A stretch of DNA of 64,000 nt, taken from UBA4416 sp035439445. Its GTDB lineage: Bacteria; Bacteroidota; Bacteroidia; B-17B0; Aurantibacillaceae. Both the position numbers and the translations under genes were made by a program. Positions 36,418 through 45,197 of this stretch are shown one piece after another. The stretch spans positions 30,744-94,743 of the forward strand of contig DAORKG010000010.1 of NCBI GenBank assembly GCA_035439445.1. The letters are read 5' to 3'. The notes beneath the pieces are model-generated. The model was not told the DNA's origin and ran no database searches. It saw only the letters and a program-made list of their open reading frames with translations. The first letter of the stretch is position 1; each line of letters starts with the position of its first letter.

Positions 36418-36768
36418 TTATAAATGCATACTATCTTTTTTTGCCAAAAGCACTTCTTCTGATTCTACGTGATCTTCGTCTTTTACGCAACAGTCAACAG
36501 GACAAACCGCAGCACATTGAGGTTCATCATGAAAACCCGCACACTCTGTACATTTATCTGTAGCAATGTAATAAACATCCATACTATAAGGAGTTTGAGG
36601 GGCATTAGCATCAGCAGTAATACCTGTATTTTTACCTGTAAACTCGCCTTTTACTTTTGTTCCGTCTGCAAAGCGCCACTCGGCACCGCCTTCATATATT
36701 GCATTATTTGGGCACTCCGGTTCGCAAGCCCCACAATTAATACATTCGTCTGTAATTTTAATAGCCAT
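36418..36768 (-). CDS. Two-cluster 4Fe-4S ferredoxin
   Basis: The 116-residue protein has two ferredoxin cysteine sets: CINCGACEPECP near residues 10-21, and CTECAGFHDEPQCAAVCPVDC near 77-97. The spacing in the second set, and the insert of about 50 residues between the sets, fit the long alpha-proteobacterial/Bacteroidota 2[4Fe-4S] type that is common in aerobes. It carries single electrons between unknown partners in the cytosol. It is divergent from the LuxC-like acyl-CoA reductase gene, from overlapping promoters. Confidence 0.9.
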   Translation of the reverse strand: MAIKITDECINCGACEPECPNNAIYEGGAEWRFADGTKVKGEFTGKNTGITADANAPQTPYSMDVYYIATDKCTECAGFHDEPQCAAVCPVDCCVKDEDHVESEEVLLAKKDSMHL

Positions 36769-36789
36769 TTTTCGTTAGTTTTGTATTCT

Positions 36790-36811
36790 TAAATTTGAGA
36801 CTGCAAATATA
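36790..36811. promoter_or_regulatory. Back-to-back -7 elements of the ferredoxin and acyl-CoA reductase genes
   Basis: TAAATTTG at 36790-36797 points right and TATATTTG on the minus strand (36804-36811) points left; only six bases separate the two elements. RNA polymerase cannot occupy both at once, so the two genes may be mutually competitive or driven by a shared regulator. Confidence 0.5.
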
Positions 36812-36823
36812 ATATTAATTTTT

Positions 36824-37870
36824 ATGACCTTAAAACAACGAGAACAAGCTTTTGTTCAATTAGGACTGTTTATAAACCGACATTTTTCGAACCAATGGTT
36901 ACCAAAAGAGGAGCGTTTTCATAACGACCTCATAAAATTAACAGCAATTGCATTTTCATATAATGGCTGGTTTACTCCCGAAAACGTTACTCAGGCCCTA
37001 AAAGGTATAGCGTTAATGTTAGACGAAAAAAGCATCAGCGAATTCACTAAAACCATAAAAGAACCAGAGAATCCTAAAACTGTAGCTGTGATAATGGCTG
37101 GAAATATCCCCGCAGTTGGTTTTCATGATATGTTGTGTGTGCTTTTAAGTGGTCACAATATTTTAATTAAAGTTTCGAGCGATGACCCTGCTTTTATACC
37201 TTTTTTAGCAGGTATGTTGATTTATTTTGAAAAAAACTTTGCTCCCAAAATTAACTTCAGCGAAGGAAAACTGGTTGATTTTAATGCCGTAATTGCTACA
37301 GGAAGCGATAATACAGCCAAACATTTTGAATACTATTTTGGAAAATACCCAAATATTATCCGTAAAAACAGAACATCTGTTGCCATATTAACCGGTAAAG
37401 AAACAAAAGAAGAATTATCTCTTTTAGGAAAAGATATTTTTGATTACTACGGACTAGGGTGCCGAAATGTGAGCAAAGTATATGTGCCGGAAGGTTATAA
37501 ATTTGACCCGCTTTTTGAAGCTATTTACGATTTTAAATACGTTATTGATAACAAAAAGTATAATAACAATTATGAATACAATAGGGCGATTTATTTATTG
37601 GACCTTATTCCCTTTTTGGATAATAACTTTTTAATGATAAAAGAAAGTCAGGATTTACATGCTCCAACATCTGTATTATTTTACGAGACATATACTAATC
37701 AAGATTCAGTTGTTGAAAAGATAAAAAGCATGAGTGATAATTTGCAATGCATTGTCACTAACTTTGAAATAGAAGGATTGAAAACGATTGCATTAGGCTA
37801 TACTCAAGAACCAAGTATTTTTGATTTTGCAGATAATGTAAATACGCTCGATTTTTTAAACACAATATAA
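36824..37870 (+). CDS. LuxC-like acyl-CoA reductase
   Basis: The 348-residue protein belongs to the LuxC family of acyl-CoA/acyl-ACP reductases in the aldehyde dehydrogenase superfamily. PKTVAVIMAGNIPAVGFHD and GHNILIKVSSDD are the nucleotide-binding parts; DYYGLGCRNVSKVYVP has the catalytic Cys213. It should reduce an activated fatty acid to an aldehyde with NADPH. No luciferase genes are near, so the aldehyde has another use (for example alcohol, wax or alkene synthesis). The LuxE-like partner is 26 kb away. A weak -7 box for the next gene lies in its tail. Confidence 0.85.
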   Translation: MTLKQREQAFVQLGLFINRHFSNQWLPKEERFHNDLIKLTAIAFSYNGWFTPENVTQALKGIALMLDEKSISEFTKTIKEPENPKTVAVIMAGNIPAVGFHDMLCVLLSGHNILIKVSSDDPAFIPFLAGMLIYFEKNFAPKINFSEGKLVDFNAVIATGSDNTAKHFEYYFGKYPNIIRKNRTSVAILTGKETKEELSLLGKDIFDYYGLGCRNVSKVYVPEGYKFDPLFEAIYDFKYVIDNKKYNNNYEYNRAIYLLDLIPFLDNNFLMIKESQDLHAPTSVLFYETYTNQDSVVEKIKSMSDNLQCIVTNFEIEGLKTIALGYTQEPSIFDFADNVNTLDFLNTI

Positions 37871-37875
37871 TTTTG
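37868..37875 (+). promoter_or_regulatory. -7 element before the small type B sorting-domain gene
   Basis: TAATTTTG matches TAnnTTTG and lies 12 bases upstream of the GTG start at 37888. The element overlaps the stop codon of the preceding gene. Confidence 0.4.
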
Positions 37876-37887
37876 TAAATTAGTTAG

Positions 37888-38280
37888 GTGAAACGTATTA
37901 AACATATTGCACTCTTCGTCTCTTTATTGTTATGTCTTAATAACGTAAAAGCACAGATAGTGATGTTTGATACTAACGATTCAATTTCCAATATTATTTT
38001 ACCAAATGTGTTTACTCCAAATTTTGATAGCATTAACGATGTGTTCAAACCCTATTTGGATGAAATTACTGAAATGAACTTTAGTATTTTTAATCGTTAC
38101 GGCAACTTAGTATTCGAAACATCCAGAGTTAATGGATTTTGGGACGGAAGAACTACCAGTGGTGAACCATGCACTGATGGTGTTTACTTTTGTGTATTAA
38201 CTGCCACAGGTATTGACGGAAAAAAATACAAAGAGAAAACCTTTGTTCAACTATTTACTAATGGATTCTACAAACAATAA
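37888..38280 (+). CDS. Minimal exported protein made almost only of a type B T9SS sorting domain
   Basis: The 130-residue protein has a signal peptide (KRIKHIALFVSLLLCLNNVKAQ, GTG start) and, from about residue 40, a complete gliding-motility-associated C-terminal domain: LPNVFTPNFDSINDVFKP, FSIFNRYGNLVFETS, and a W-D-G-R pattern (GFWDGRTTSGEP) and CTDGVYFCVLTATG. In other proteins this domain is the export tag of huge adhesins. Here there is almost no cargo. It overlaps the ABC ATPase start by 20 bases. It may be the relic of an adhesin or a small surface piece. Confidence 0.8.
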   Translation: MKRIKHIALFVSLLLCLNNVKAQIVMFDTNDSISNIILPNVFTPNFDSINDVFKPYLDEITEMNFSIFNRYGNLVFETSRVNGFWDGRTTSGEPCTDGVYFCVLTATGIDGKKYKEKTFVQLFTNGFYKQ

Positions 38281-39265
38281 AAGTATTTTATCTGTTAGTA
38301 AAATAGCATTTAATTACCCCGATTCAACTCAATTTAAAGGTATTTCTAATGTTTCACTTACCGCTGAACCAGGAAAGATTTTAGCGATCATTGGAAAAAG
38401 CGGAAGCGGAAAAACTACATTACTTAAATGTATTTATGGTTTAGAAGATTTACATGAAGGGCAAATTACCATTGGTAACAAATTGTTTTTAGGGCCGGCT
38501 TATAATTTAATTCCCGGACATCCTGATATGCGTTTTGTGAGTCAGGATTTTTATGTACTAGATAACCATACTGTTGAAGAAAATATCAAAGATAAATTGA
38601 GTGGCTATACTGATGAATACAAACAAAAAAGAGCCAATCAATTATTACGTTTACTTGACTTAACCTCATTTAAAAACCTGAAAGCCATTACATTATCTTC
38701 AGGACAAAAACAACGTGTGGCCATTGCACGTTCATTAGCTGAGTTTCCAAAAGTATTATTGTTAGACGAACCATTTAGTAATTTGGATTTACCTTTGAGG
38801 GACAAAATCTTCACATATATCCGTCAGCAAATTAAAAAAGAAAATTCATCGGTTATTTTAGTAACTCACCAACCCGAAGAAGCTTTGCGTTATGCAGATG
38901 AAACAGCCGTGATGGAAAATGGCAAACTCATACAACACGATGCTACATTTAAAGTCTATTATCAGCCAAAAACAAAAAATGTGGCTGCTTTAATGGGACG
39001 TTATTTTGTGTTGGAACAAGATGATTTAATTTCTGCTAAGGTTAAACTGTCTAAAAATCAAACCTATATCAGACCTAATCAATTACAGATAGTTGACACC
39101 AAAGCCCAGGCACATATACAAGTAACGGTAACCAATGTGTTTTTTAATGGTTATGGTTTTGAATACTTTGCCGAAACCAAACAAGGTAATTCTGTTTATT
39201 TTTACGCAAAAGACAATACTATACAAATAGATGATGCTGTGTATTTGAAAGTAAAGTGGTATTAG
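38261..39265 (+). CDS. ABC transporter ATP-binding protein, PotA/MalK type
   Basis: The 334-residue ATPase has Walker A GKSGSGKTT, the LSSGQKQRVAIARS signature, Walker B VLLLDEPFSNLD, and the His switch in VTHQPEEAL. After the ATPase comes a TOBE-like C-terminal domain (from about residue 235), as in iron, sulfate, polyamine or molybdate importers. No permease or binding-protein gene adjoins it, so the transport substrate is unknown. The start at 38261 (MDSTNNKS) lies inside the last codons of the preceding gene; an ATG 16 codons upstream is in a less likely context. Confidence 0.85.
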   Translation: MDSTNNKSILSVSKIAFNYPDSTQFKGISNVSLTAEPGKILAIIGKSGSGKTTLLKCIYGLEDLHEGQITIGNKLFLGPAYNLIPGHPDMRFVSQDFYVLDNHTVEENIKDKLSGYTDEYKQKRANQLLRLLDLTSFKNLKAITLSSGQKQRVAIARSLAEFPKVLLLDEPFSNLDLPLRDKIFTYIRQQIKKENSSVILVTHQPEEALRYADETAVMENGKLIQHDATFKVYYQPKTKNVAALMGRYFVLEQDDLISAKVKLSKNQTYIRPNQLQIVDTKAQAHIQVTVTNVFFNGYGFEYFAETKQGNSVYFYAKDNTIQIDDAVYLKVKWY

Positions 39266-39286
39266 TTCTTATAATAATTCATAGCA

Positions 39287-39706
39287 ATGATTAGCTATTC
39301 AGAAATAATTAAAGTTCCTATTGAAAAAGTGTGGGAACATTTTTTATATAAAATTGAACATCCTGAACATTTTGTGCCTGGCGCCAGTAATGCTGTTATT
39401 AGAGAAAAGAGCTCTGACTATGTTATTAGAGAAATGGATATTGCTTTACCAAACGGATTAAATGCCCGAATTAGCGAAAAGATTACATATTCCCCATACA
39501 ATGTAAAATTTCAAATTATTGACCATCCTATTTATAAAGGGCATGTAGATAATTTAGCTGAAAAAATTTCGGATAATGAAACCCAAATCACTTACTCATT
39601 GTATTGGGAAAATAAAAACACAGGAGAAATAGTAAGCAATAATGATATAGTTAAAAATGCCGTTTTAAAAACTGCCGACTATATTTTAAAATCAATTAAA
39701 GCCTAG
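39287..39706 (+). CDS. SRPBCC/START-like small protein (AtaL/DUF1857-type)
   Basis: The 139-residue protein resembles the AtaL-like branch of the SRPBCC superfamily: it starts with the typical YSEIIKVPIEKVWEHFLYKIEHPEHFVPG and has a long ligand cavity pattern (IDHPIYKGHVDNLAEKI). AtaL-like members lie in fungal and bacterial genomes and their role is not generally known. It is unrelated in sequence to the START-like domain of the H1-like protein. The gene ends convergently, overlapping the stop of the acetyltransferase gene by 4 bases. Confidence 0.65.
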   Translation: MISYSEIIKVPIEKVWEHFLYKIEHPEHFVPGASNAVIREKSSDYVIREMDIALPNGLNARISEKITYSPYNVKFQIIDHPIYKGHVDNLAEKISDNETQITYSLYWENKNTGEIVSNNDIVKNAVLKTADYILKSIKA

Positions 39707-40260
39707 TTCTTAATTACTCTATCCTTAATCTTTACTGCCGGATTACCTTGATACACTCCCCAAGGCTCTAAACGAGAAGTAGCTACGCTATTAACAGTTA
39801 GTACGGCATGACTACCAATTTTTACTCCGGGACAAACAATGGCAAAAGCCCCAATCCACGAACCTTCTTCTAAAGTAATATTACCTACAATTAAATCAAA
39901 GGCTACTTTTTTGTAATGATGGTTCCCGCATAATAACATAGCTCCTTGTGATATACATGTATTGTCATGCATCACAACAAATCCTAAATTATCAATCCAA
40001 ACACGTTCGCCAATCCAAACGTTGTTGCCTATACTTAAACGCCAAGGGTATTTTATGTTTACATAAGGTTTTATAACAACCCCCTTGCCTACTTTAGCAC
40101 CAAATAATCGTAATAAAAAACGTTTAATAGACATTAATGGAAAAGCCGAATTAAAAAACACCGCATTTATCATGTACCAAATAATCCTCTTTACAGGATT
40201 ACCCGGTTTATACCAGTCGTTATTAAATTTTGATAAATCTGTTTTTAATTGTGTTTCCAT
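39703..40260 (-). CDS. WcaF-family polysaccharide O-acetyltransferase
   Basis: The 185-residue protein is a left-handed beta-helix acetyltransferase. It has hexapeptide repeats (GKGVVIKPYVNIKYPW, IGNNVWIGERVWIDN), the catalytic His loop (GNHHYKKVAFDLIVGN) and the C-terminal LEPWGVYQGNPAVKIKDRVIK typical of colanic-acid acetyltransferase WcaF. It adds acetyl groups from acetyl-CoA to an exopolysaccharide sugar, although no other polysaccharide gene is adjacent. I choose the METQL start at 40260 over an upstream ATG eight codons earlier in DNA shared with the next gene. Confidence 0.82.
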   Translation of the reverse strand: METQLKTDLSKFNNDWYKPGNPVKRIIWYMINAVFFNSAFPLMSIKRFLLRLFGAKVGKGVVIKPYVNIKYPWRLSIGNNVWIGERVWIDNLGFVVMHDNTCISQGAMLLCGNHHYKKVAFDLIVGNITLEEGSWIGAFAIVCPGVKIGSHAVLTVNSVATSRLEPWGVYQGNPAVKIKDRVIKN

Positions 40261-40670
40261 TATTGAATGGTGTCGCACTGACATTTACTTGATTCGGGAC
40301 CTAATAATTTAATATCATTAACAAAAGTAACAGTATCCTTATCTTCAGCTACAAATTCATATCTTGCATCCTTGCTTTCTTTTGCTTGCAAGTAATAAAT
40401 ACCGTAAGGTTTTTTATGCACCTCACTCAAATCATAATTCACCTGAAAATTGCGCATATTTACTTTAAATCCTTTATCAACCATTACCAAACACTTTAAT
40501 TTACATGAAGCTTTCTTTCCTAATTGTAAATACTGATGTTGTAATTCCAACATTTTTAATTCGTTGGGGCTAGTACAACCTGTTTTATTGATAATGAATA
40601 GTAAAATAATACAACCTGGAATAAAACCGATTAAGAAAAGACGAAGACGTTGAGAAAAGTTCATATACAA
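40260..40670 (-). CDS. Small membrane-anchored protein, DUF4258-like
   Basis: The 136-residue protein has one N-terminal membrane helix (residues about 10-28), followed by KTGCTSPNELKML and a periplasmic beta-rich part with two cysteine pairs (CKLKC, KCQCD). The layout RLRLFLIGF...GC, then a paired-Cys motif resembles Bacteroidota DUF4258 proteins, but the match is from memory. Function is unknown. The stop overlaps the acetyltransferase ATG, so the two are translationally coupled. MYMNFSQ could start at either Met. Confidence 0.55.
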   Translation of the reverse strand: MYMNFSQRLRLFLIGFIPGCIILLFIINKTGCTSPNELKMLELQHQYLQLGKKASCKLKCLVMVDKGFKVNMRNFQVNYDLSEVHKKPYGIYYLQAKESKDARYEFVAEDKDTVTFVNDIKLLGPESSKCQCDTIQ

Positions 40671-40756
40671 TGTTAGTCAATGAGACTATGAGTCTGTGTG
40701 ACAATTATTTTTTTTACTATTTTGTTCATTAACTAATTGGCTCATCATCTAATTAA

Positions 40757-41974
40757 CTACATGGCAGCCATTAATAAATTAATATCCTTGTGTGGTAAGT
40801 TAAATGTCTCACCTAAAAACTGGTTAGTTAAAATACCATTATAGATATACACCCCATGTCGTACACCTGCATCTTTTCTTACCAATCCATCAAAACCGCC
40901 TTCATCGCCCATGTTCATTAATATTTGTTGGAAAATATTACTAAACGCATAAGAAGCTGTACGTGCTACACGTGAAGGGATATTAGGCACACAGTAATGA
41001 ATAACACCATGTTTACGGAATACCGGTTTTGTGTGATTAGTTACAGATGATGTTTCGAACACGCCGCCTTGGTCTATGCTCACATCAATAATTACTGAAC
41101 CCGTTTTCATTTCTGCTACCATATTTTCAGAAACGATACATGGCGTTCTGCCTTTTGAAGCACGTAGTGCTCCAATTGCCACATCTGCTGTTTTTAAATG
41201 TTTTTCTAACACCTTAGGCACAATAACAGACGTAAAAATACGAGTACCTAATTGGCTTTGTAAACGACGTAAACGAGATGTAGAATTATCAAATACTTTT
41301 ACAGTAGCTCCTAAACCTAATGCAGCACGTGCGGCAAATTCTCCTACTGTTCCTGCACCAATAATAACTACTTCTGTTGGAGAAATACCACTAATACCTC
41401 CTAAAATTGAACCAACACCACTATTAGCATTGCTTAATAACTCTGCTGCCACTAATATGGATGTGCCTCCTGCAATTTCACCCATTGCTCTGATAACCGG
41501 AAAAATTCCGGCATCATCTGTGATTAAATCAAAAGCGACACAGTTTAATTTTTTTGCAACTAACTTTTTTAAAAAATCTTCAGGCTGAACTGTAAGCTGT
41601 AATGCCGAAAACAAAGTTTGTTTAGCTTTCATGCTTTCAATTTCTTCTAAAGTAGGTGGAGCAATTTTTAAAATGATATCTGCTTTATAAACTTCATCCG
41701 TTGAATACACAATTTCTGCACCTGCTTCACTGTAATCCGAATCTTCGAAATGTGCAGCAGCTCCGGCTCCTTGTTCTATAACAATTTTGTGCCCATTGTT
41801 TACTAATAATGCTACTGCATCAGGTACTAAAGGCACGCGATTTTCCTGAAAAGCAATTTCCTTAGGAATCCCAATATATAACTTACCTTTTTTACGAGCC
41901 ACTTCAAGCATTTCTTCTTGAGGAGCATAACCGCCTTTTGTTAAGGACAATAAAACATCTTTAGACATTACCAT
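40757..41974 (-). CDS. ald: Alanine dehydrogenase
   Basis: Ald interconverts alanine and pyruvate with NADH and ammonia. The 405-residue protein has the AlaDH/PNT N-terminal domain (KLYIGIPKEIAFQENRVPLVPDAV, with the lysine and arginine that bind pyruvate), the Rossmann domain VVIIGAGTVGEFAARAALGLGATVKVFD, and the signature FETSSVTNHTKPVF. The N-terminal 20-residue extension (LLSLTKGGYAPQEE) is a Bacteroidota type. It is a single gene of about 1.2 kb and, together with glutamate dehydrogenase, indicates amino-acid catabolism. MVMSK may start at either Met. Confidence 0.92.
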   Translation of the reverse strand: MVMSKDVLLSLTKGGYAPQEEMLEVARKKGKLYIGIPKEIAFQENRVPLVPDAVALLVNNGHKIVIEQGAGAAAHFEDSDYSEAGAEIVYSTDEVYKADIILKIAPPTLEEIESMKAKQTLFSALQLTVQPEDFLKKLVAKKLNCVAFDLITDDAGIFPVIRAMGEIAGGTSILVAAELLSNANSGVGSILGGISGISPTEVVIIGAGTVGEFAARAALGLGATVKVFDNSTSRLRRLQSQLGTRIFTSVIVPKVLEKHLKTADVAIGALRASKGRTPCIVSENMVAEMKTGSVIIDVSIDQGGVFETSSVTNHTKPVFRKHGVIHYCVPNIPSRVARTASYAFSNIFQQILMNMGDEGGFDGLVRKDAGVRHGVYIYNGILTNQFLGETFNLPHKDINLLMAAM

Positions 41975-41992
41975 ATTCGTACAATTTTTTTA

Positions 41993-42706
41993 TTAATAAT
42001 CACTACCATGATATCTTGGTGCGTTACAATCATCTAATGCTTTGCGTGGTCTGTAAATAATACCTAATCTCAATTCCCACATACGCTGCCAAAAAGCTAC
42101 ATTAGCAACAACCATTTTAATTGCATCCGGGTTATAATGCAATTCGGTAAACACATGCCATTTACTAAAAGAAGCAAATTCATATCCTACACCGGCATCA
42201 GGGCTTAAATTAATTTTTGGAGCTGCTCCGGCAACAGCACCATAAGCTGTTATACTTCTGGCGAAATTATAATCTAATCTTGCACCCAACATTAAGTAGG
42301 GAATCCCTCTATAACCTTCGTTGCCAAATATTTTTATAAAATTATTCCATTCAATATTGGAGTATGTATTCGGAGTTAGCGGGCCTCTGATACCTGTTAA
42401 TGGAGGTCCCATCTCACTTTCTATGCCACCTTTTTTACAATACTCCAACTCTGTTTGCCAACGAATGTGTTCATATTTTAAAAACTCCCCCAATAATCCG
42501 ACGCTAAAGTATGGCAACTCTGCTGATCGGTGAGAAGGTGCAGGATAAACATGTGAGTATGTTTCAAACTCTTTCGGATTTAAATTTCTGTATCTATCAC
42601 TGGAAGTTGTTCCTCCAATAAACAATCCTACTCCTCTAAAAAATTGCGCATTCACTTGTGTTGTCAAATGAAATAAAGCAAAGCAAATGATGATTTTTTT
42701 TATCAT
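41993..42706 (-). CDS. Outer-membrane beta-barrel protein, porin-like
   Basis: The 237-residue protein has a signal peptide (MIKKIIICFALFHLTTQVNAQ) and a series of amphipathic strands ending in aromatic residues (RWQTELEYCKKGG, YLMLGARLDYNF, WHVFTELHYNP, WELRLGIIYR), as in small eight- to ten-strand barrels (PorT/OmpW-like family). The ligand is unknown. I choose the ATG at 42706, which lies 5 bases after the fabD stop; a GTG four codons upstream would overlap that stop. It is probably transcribed with fabD. Confidence 0.7.
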   Translation of the reverse strand: MIKKIIICFALFHLTTQVNAQFFRGVGLFIGGTTSSDRYRNLNPKEFETYSHVYPAPSHRSAELPYFSVGLLGEFLKYEHIRWQTELEYCKKGGIESEMGPPLTGIRGPLTPNTYSNIEWNNFIKIFGNEGYRGIPYLMLGARLDYNFARSITAYGAVAGAAPKINLSPDAGVGYEFASFSKWHVFTELHYNPDAIKMVVANVAFWQRMWELRLGIIYRPRKALDDCNAPRYHGSDY

Positions 42707-42710
42707 AGTT

Positions 42711-43598
42711 TTATGCACTAATTGTTTCTATAGCAGGGTTTACTTTTTTCACTAAACCTTGCAATACTTTACCAGGACCAACTTCTGTAAAATGAGTAGC
42801 GCCATCTGCTATCATTTGTGTAACCGTTTGAGTCCATTTTACAGGTGCTGTTAATTGAATATTTAAGTTCTTTTTTATTTCCTCAGGATTTGAAACAGCA
42901 GATGCCGTAACATTTTGATAAACCGGACAAATAGGTTGATTAAATGTTGTAGCATTAATTGCCGCTTCCAACTCCACACGAGCCGGTTCCATTAAAGGTG
43001 AGTGAAATGCACCACCAACAGGCAATACCAGGGCACGTTTAGCACCGGCAGCTTTCATTTTTTCGCAAGCAATATTAATTCCTTCCACAGAACCTGAAAT
43101 TACTAATTGTCCCGGGCAATTATAATTAGCAGCAACAACTACATGTCCGCTTTCTGTAATTTCCTTACAAATAGTTTCAATCACATCATCTGCTAAATTT
43201 AACACAGCAGCCATGGTTGATGGATTAATTTCGCAGGCTTTTTGCATAGCCATAGCACGTTTAGACACTAACGTTAATGCGCTTTCGAAACTTAATGTTT
43301 TATTTGCCACTAAAGCTGAAAACTCTCCTAAAGAGTGGCCAGCTACCATATCAGGAACAAACGATTCACCCATGGTAGCCGCTAAAATAACTGAATGTAA
43401 AAAGATAGCCGGTTGAGTAACCTTAGTTTGTTTTAATTCTTCATCAGTTCCTTTGAACATGATATCTGTAATATTAAACCCTAAAATATCATTAGCCTGA
43501 TGGAACATTTTTTTCGCTAATTCAGAGTTATCGTATAAATCCTTCCCCATTCCGGAAAATTGAGAGCCTTGACCCGGAAATACAAATGCTTTTTTCAT
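42711..43598 (-). CDS. fabD: Malonyl-CoA:ACP transacylase
   Basis: FabD loads malonyl groups from CoA to acyl-carrier protein for fatty acid elongation. The 295-residue protein has FPGQGSQFSGMGKDLYDN at the start, the nucleophile serine in GHSLGEFSAL (Ser about 91), an active-site Arg in LVSKRAMAMQ and the catalytic His in GGAFHSPLM (about 200). Length is normal. It stands away from other fab genes and is followed by the barrel protein gene. Confidence 0.94.
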   Translation of the reverse strand: MKKAFVFPGQGSQFSGMGKDLYDNSELAKKMFHQANDILGFNITDIMFKGTDEELKQTKVTQPAIFLHSVILAATMGESFVPDMVAGHSLGEFSALVANKTLSFESALTLVSKRAMAMQKACEINPSTMAAVLNLADDVIETICKEITESGHVVVAANYNCPGQLVISGSVEGINIACEKMKAAGAKRALVLPVGGAFHSPLMEPARVELEAAINATTFNQPICPVYQNVTASAVSNPEEIKKNLNIQLTAPVKWTQTVTQMIADGATHFTEVGPGKVLQGLVKKVNPAIETISA

Positions 43599-43635
43599 TG
43601 TGTAAGTTATAGTTTTGGTTAGTTTGAACAGATTA

Positions 43636-43665
43636 TAAAGTTAGCAGAAATTTGCGTAAAAGCAA
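43636..43665 (-). promoter_or_regulatory. Possible promoter of fabD
   Basis: On the minus strand TTG is followed after 19 bases by TAACTTTA, close to the TTTG-N19-TAnnTTTG consensus (the last base differs). It lies 38 bases upstream of the ATG. Confidence 0.4.
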
Positions 43666-43730
43666 GGTTAGAAATTCAATTAAAAGCTAACGTTAGAATG
43701 TTAATTATCAACTAAAAATATAGTCAAAAG

Positions 43731-44114
43731 TTAGGACTTTTTTATTGCCGTTACTTCTATTTCCACCTTCATGCGTTTATCTACTAATCCGGCAGATATC
43801 ATTGTGGCAGCAGGTTTTATATCGCTAAAATATTTACGCAGCACAGGCCACGTTTTTTGAAAATCACTTGCCTCGGGAAAAATATAAAGCACTTTTACCA
43901 CATCACTTAATCCGGCATTTGCTTTTTTTAGTGCATCTATAATATTAAGCAGACATTGCTCAGTTTGTTCTTCAACCGAATCCGATATAGTCATCGTTGA
44001 ATAATTAAATCCTGTAGTGCCCGAAACAAATACCCAATTACCATCAACTACAGCTCTCGAATAAGCTATCTCTGTTTCAAATGTTGAACCGGAACTAATT
44101 AACTGACGTGACAT
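43731..44114 (-). CDS. Rid (YjgF/YER057c) family protein
   Basis: The 127-residue protein has the chorismate-mutase-like Rid fold: SRAVVDGNWVFVSGTTG, EEQTEQCLLNIIDAL and a C-terminal KVEIEVTAIKK. RidA hydrolyses reactive 2-aminoacrylate using an Arg in the segment before KIEIEA; here that place reads PAATMISAGLV with no Arg, so it belongs to a subgroup (Rid4-7 type) whose activity is not established. It is followed on the minus strand by a 117-base gap before fabD. Confidence 0.78.
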   Translation of the reverse strand: MSRQLISSGSTFETEIAYSRAVVDGNWVFVSGTTGFNYSTMTISDSVEEQTEQCLLNIIDALKKANAGLSDVVKVLYIFPEASDFQKTWPVLRKYFSDIKPAATMISAGLVDKRMKVEIEVTAIKKS

Positions 44115-44128
44115 AAAATATGATTAAA

Positions 44129-45121
44129 TTATTTGGAGGCAGTTTCCAAATTAAAGGTACTGGCTGTAATACGTTGCTTATCTCTGAAATAAGAAATCCC
44201 ACCCCAATCAAAAATTTTCTTTTCGTAAACCCACGATTCGTTTTCACGAACAACTACTCTTTTAATTATGATAACGCCCGGGCCGGTAACTTTTTCTTCC
44301 TTAACCTCTTGTTTGTGTTTAGATACTAAATCAGCTACCTTTTTTTCTATAATTTTTTCTGTAGCATCATTAGTTGCTGCTACGATATTTAAACTAACCT
44401 CTGCTTCTTTTTTAGCTGAACCAAATAATGGTTTTTCTTCTTCCTCAATTAACTTAAGCATTAAATTTTCTTTGGCTAGCTTTTCATCTAATGCCTTTTT
44501 CTCAGCAGCTAGTTTATCAGCCTCCGCTTTTTTATTGGCAGCGTGAGCCAATTCTTTTTGTTGAGCTTCATTTTTTTGTAAAGCAAGCTGTATGGCTTTT
44601 TTCTCTGCTAATTTCAACTGCTTCATTGCTTCCTTTTTTTGTTTTAAATATTCCTTGTCATAATCAAAATTTCCTTTTTTTTGATTAAAGAAAAATTTAT
44701 TAACCGGCTCATCAAACAAGGAATAATCAACGCCCTCGTAATATTTAAACAAATCCACATCCGCGGTAATTGAAGGGAATTTTATATTCTGTAAATCTGA
44801 TGGAATACCTTTTGTGCTAATGGTATAAAACTTTTGCACATAATTATTTTTCGAAATTACAATGGTATAATCTCCACCAAGAGGAAGATATACATTATAA
44901 TTGCCTGTTATATCTGTTTTAAACGTGGTAAGCAACTTACCATCTTGTAAAACCTGAACAATAACTTCTGATAAAATAGCTGTTTCATGAGTTACTCTCC
45001 CTTCAACATCCACAGTGATATTGTTCTGTGCAAACCCAATAAGCGAACACAAAAACAAAATAAAAAAACATATTGCTTTTTTAGCAACCAAGCAGGTATT
45101 TACAACAAACTTCATTGTCAT
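44129..45121 (-). CDS. Exported protein with carboxypeptidase-regulatory-like domain and charged coiled coil
   Basis: The 330-residue protein has a signal peptide (hydrophobic 14-30, ending FAQ), an Ig-like carboxypeptidase-regulatory domain (VDVEGRVTHETAILSEVIVQVL, DITGNYNVYLPLGGDYTIVISK), then a long Lys/Glu/Ala/Gln coiled coil (about residues 165-260) and a C-terminal conserved-looking end (KKIFDWGGISYFRDKQRITASTFNLE). The end resembles the terminal segment of other Bacteroidota envelope proteins with such coiled coils. Function is unknown. Two start Met codons, at 45121 and 45115, are equally good. Confidence 0.7.
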   Translation of the reverse strand: MTMKFVVNTCLVAKKAICFFILFLCSLIGFAQNNITVDVEGRVTHETAILSEVIVQVLQDGKLLTTFKTDITGNYNVYLPLGGDYTIVISKNNYVQKFYTISTKGIPSDLQNIKFPSITADVDLFKYYEGVDYSLFDEPVNKFFFNQKKGNFDYDKEYLKQKKEAMKQLKLAEKKAIQLALQKNEAQQKELAHAANKKAEADKLAAEKKALDEKLAKENLMLKLIEEEEKPLFGSAKKEAEVSLNIVAATNDATEKIIEKKVADLVSKHKQEVKEEKVTGPGVIIIKRVVVRENESWVYEKKIFDWGGISYFRDKQRITASTFNLETASK

Positions 45122-45197
45122 AAAATTAAAGCTATTGCTTGTTGCAATTCCCGAGCTCTACTGAAATTATAAACACTTTAGTGTTAGGTATTTAAAC

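Noticed and set aside
9576..37870. A bioluminescence (lux) operon
   Set aside because: LuxE- and LuxC-like genes are present, but 26 kb apart and without luciferase (luxAB) or luxD genes.
41076..41588. Long plus-strand frame opposite alanine dehydrogenase
   Set aside because: Alanine dehydrogenase motifs on the minus strand are clear; the frame is a codon-bias shadow.
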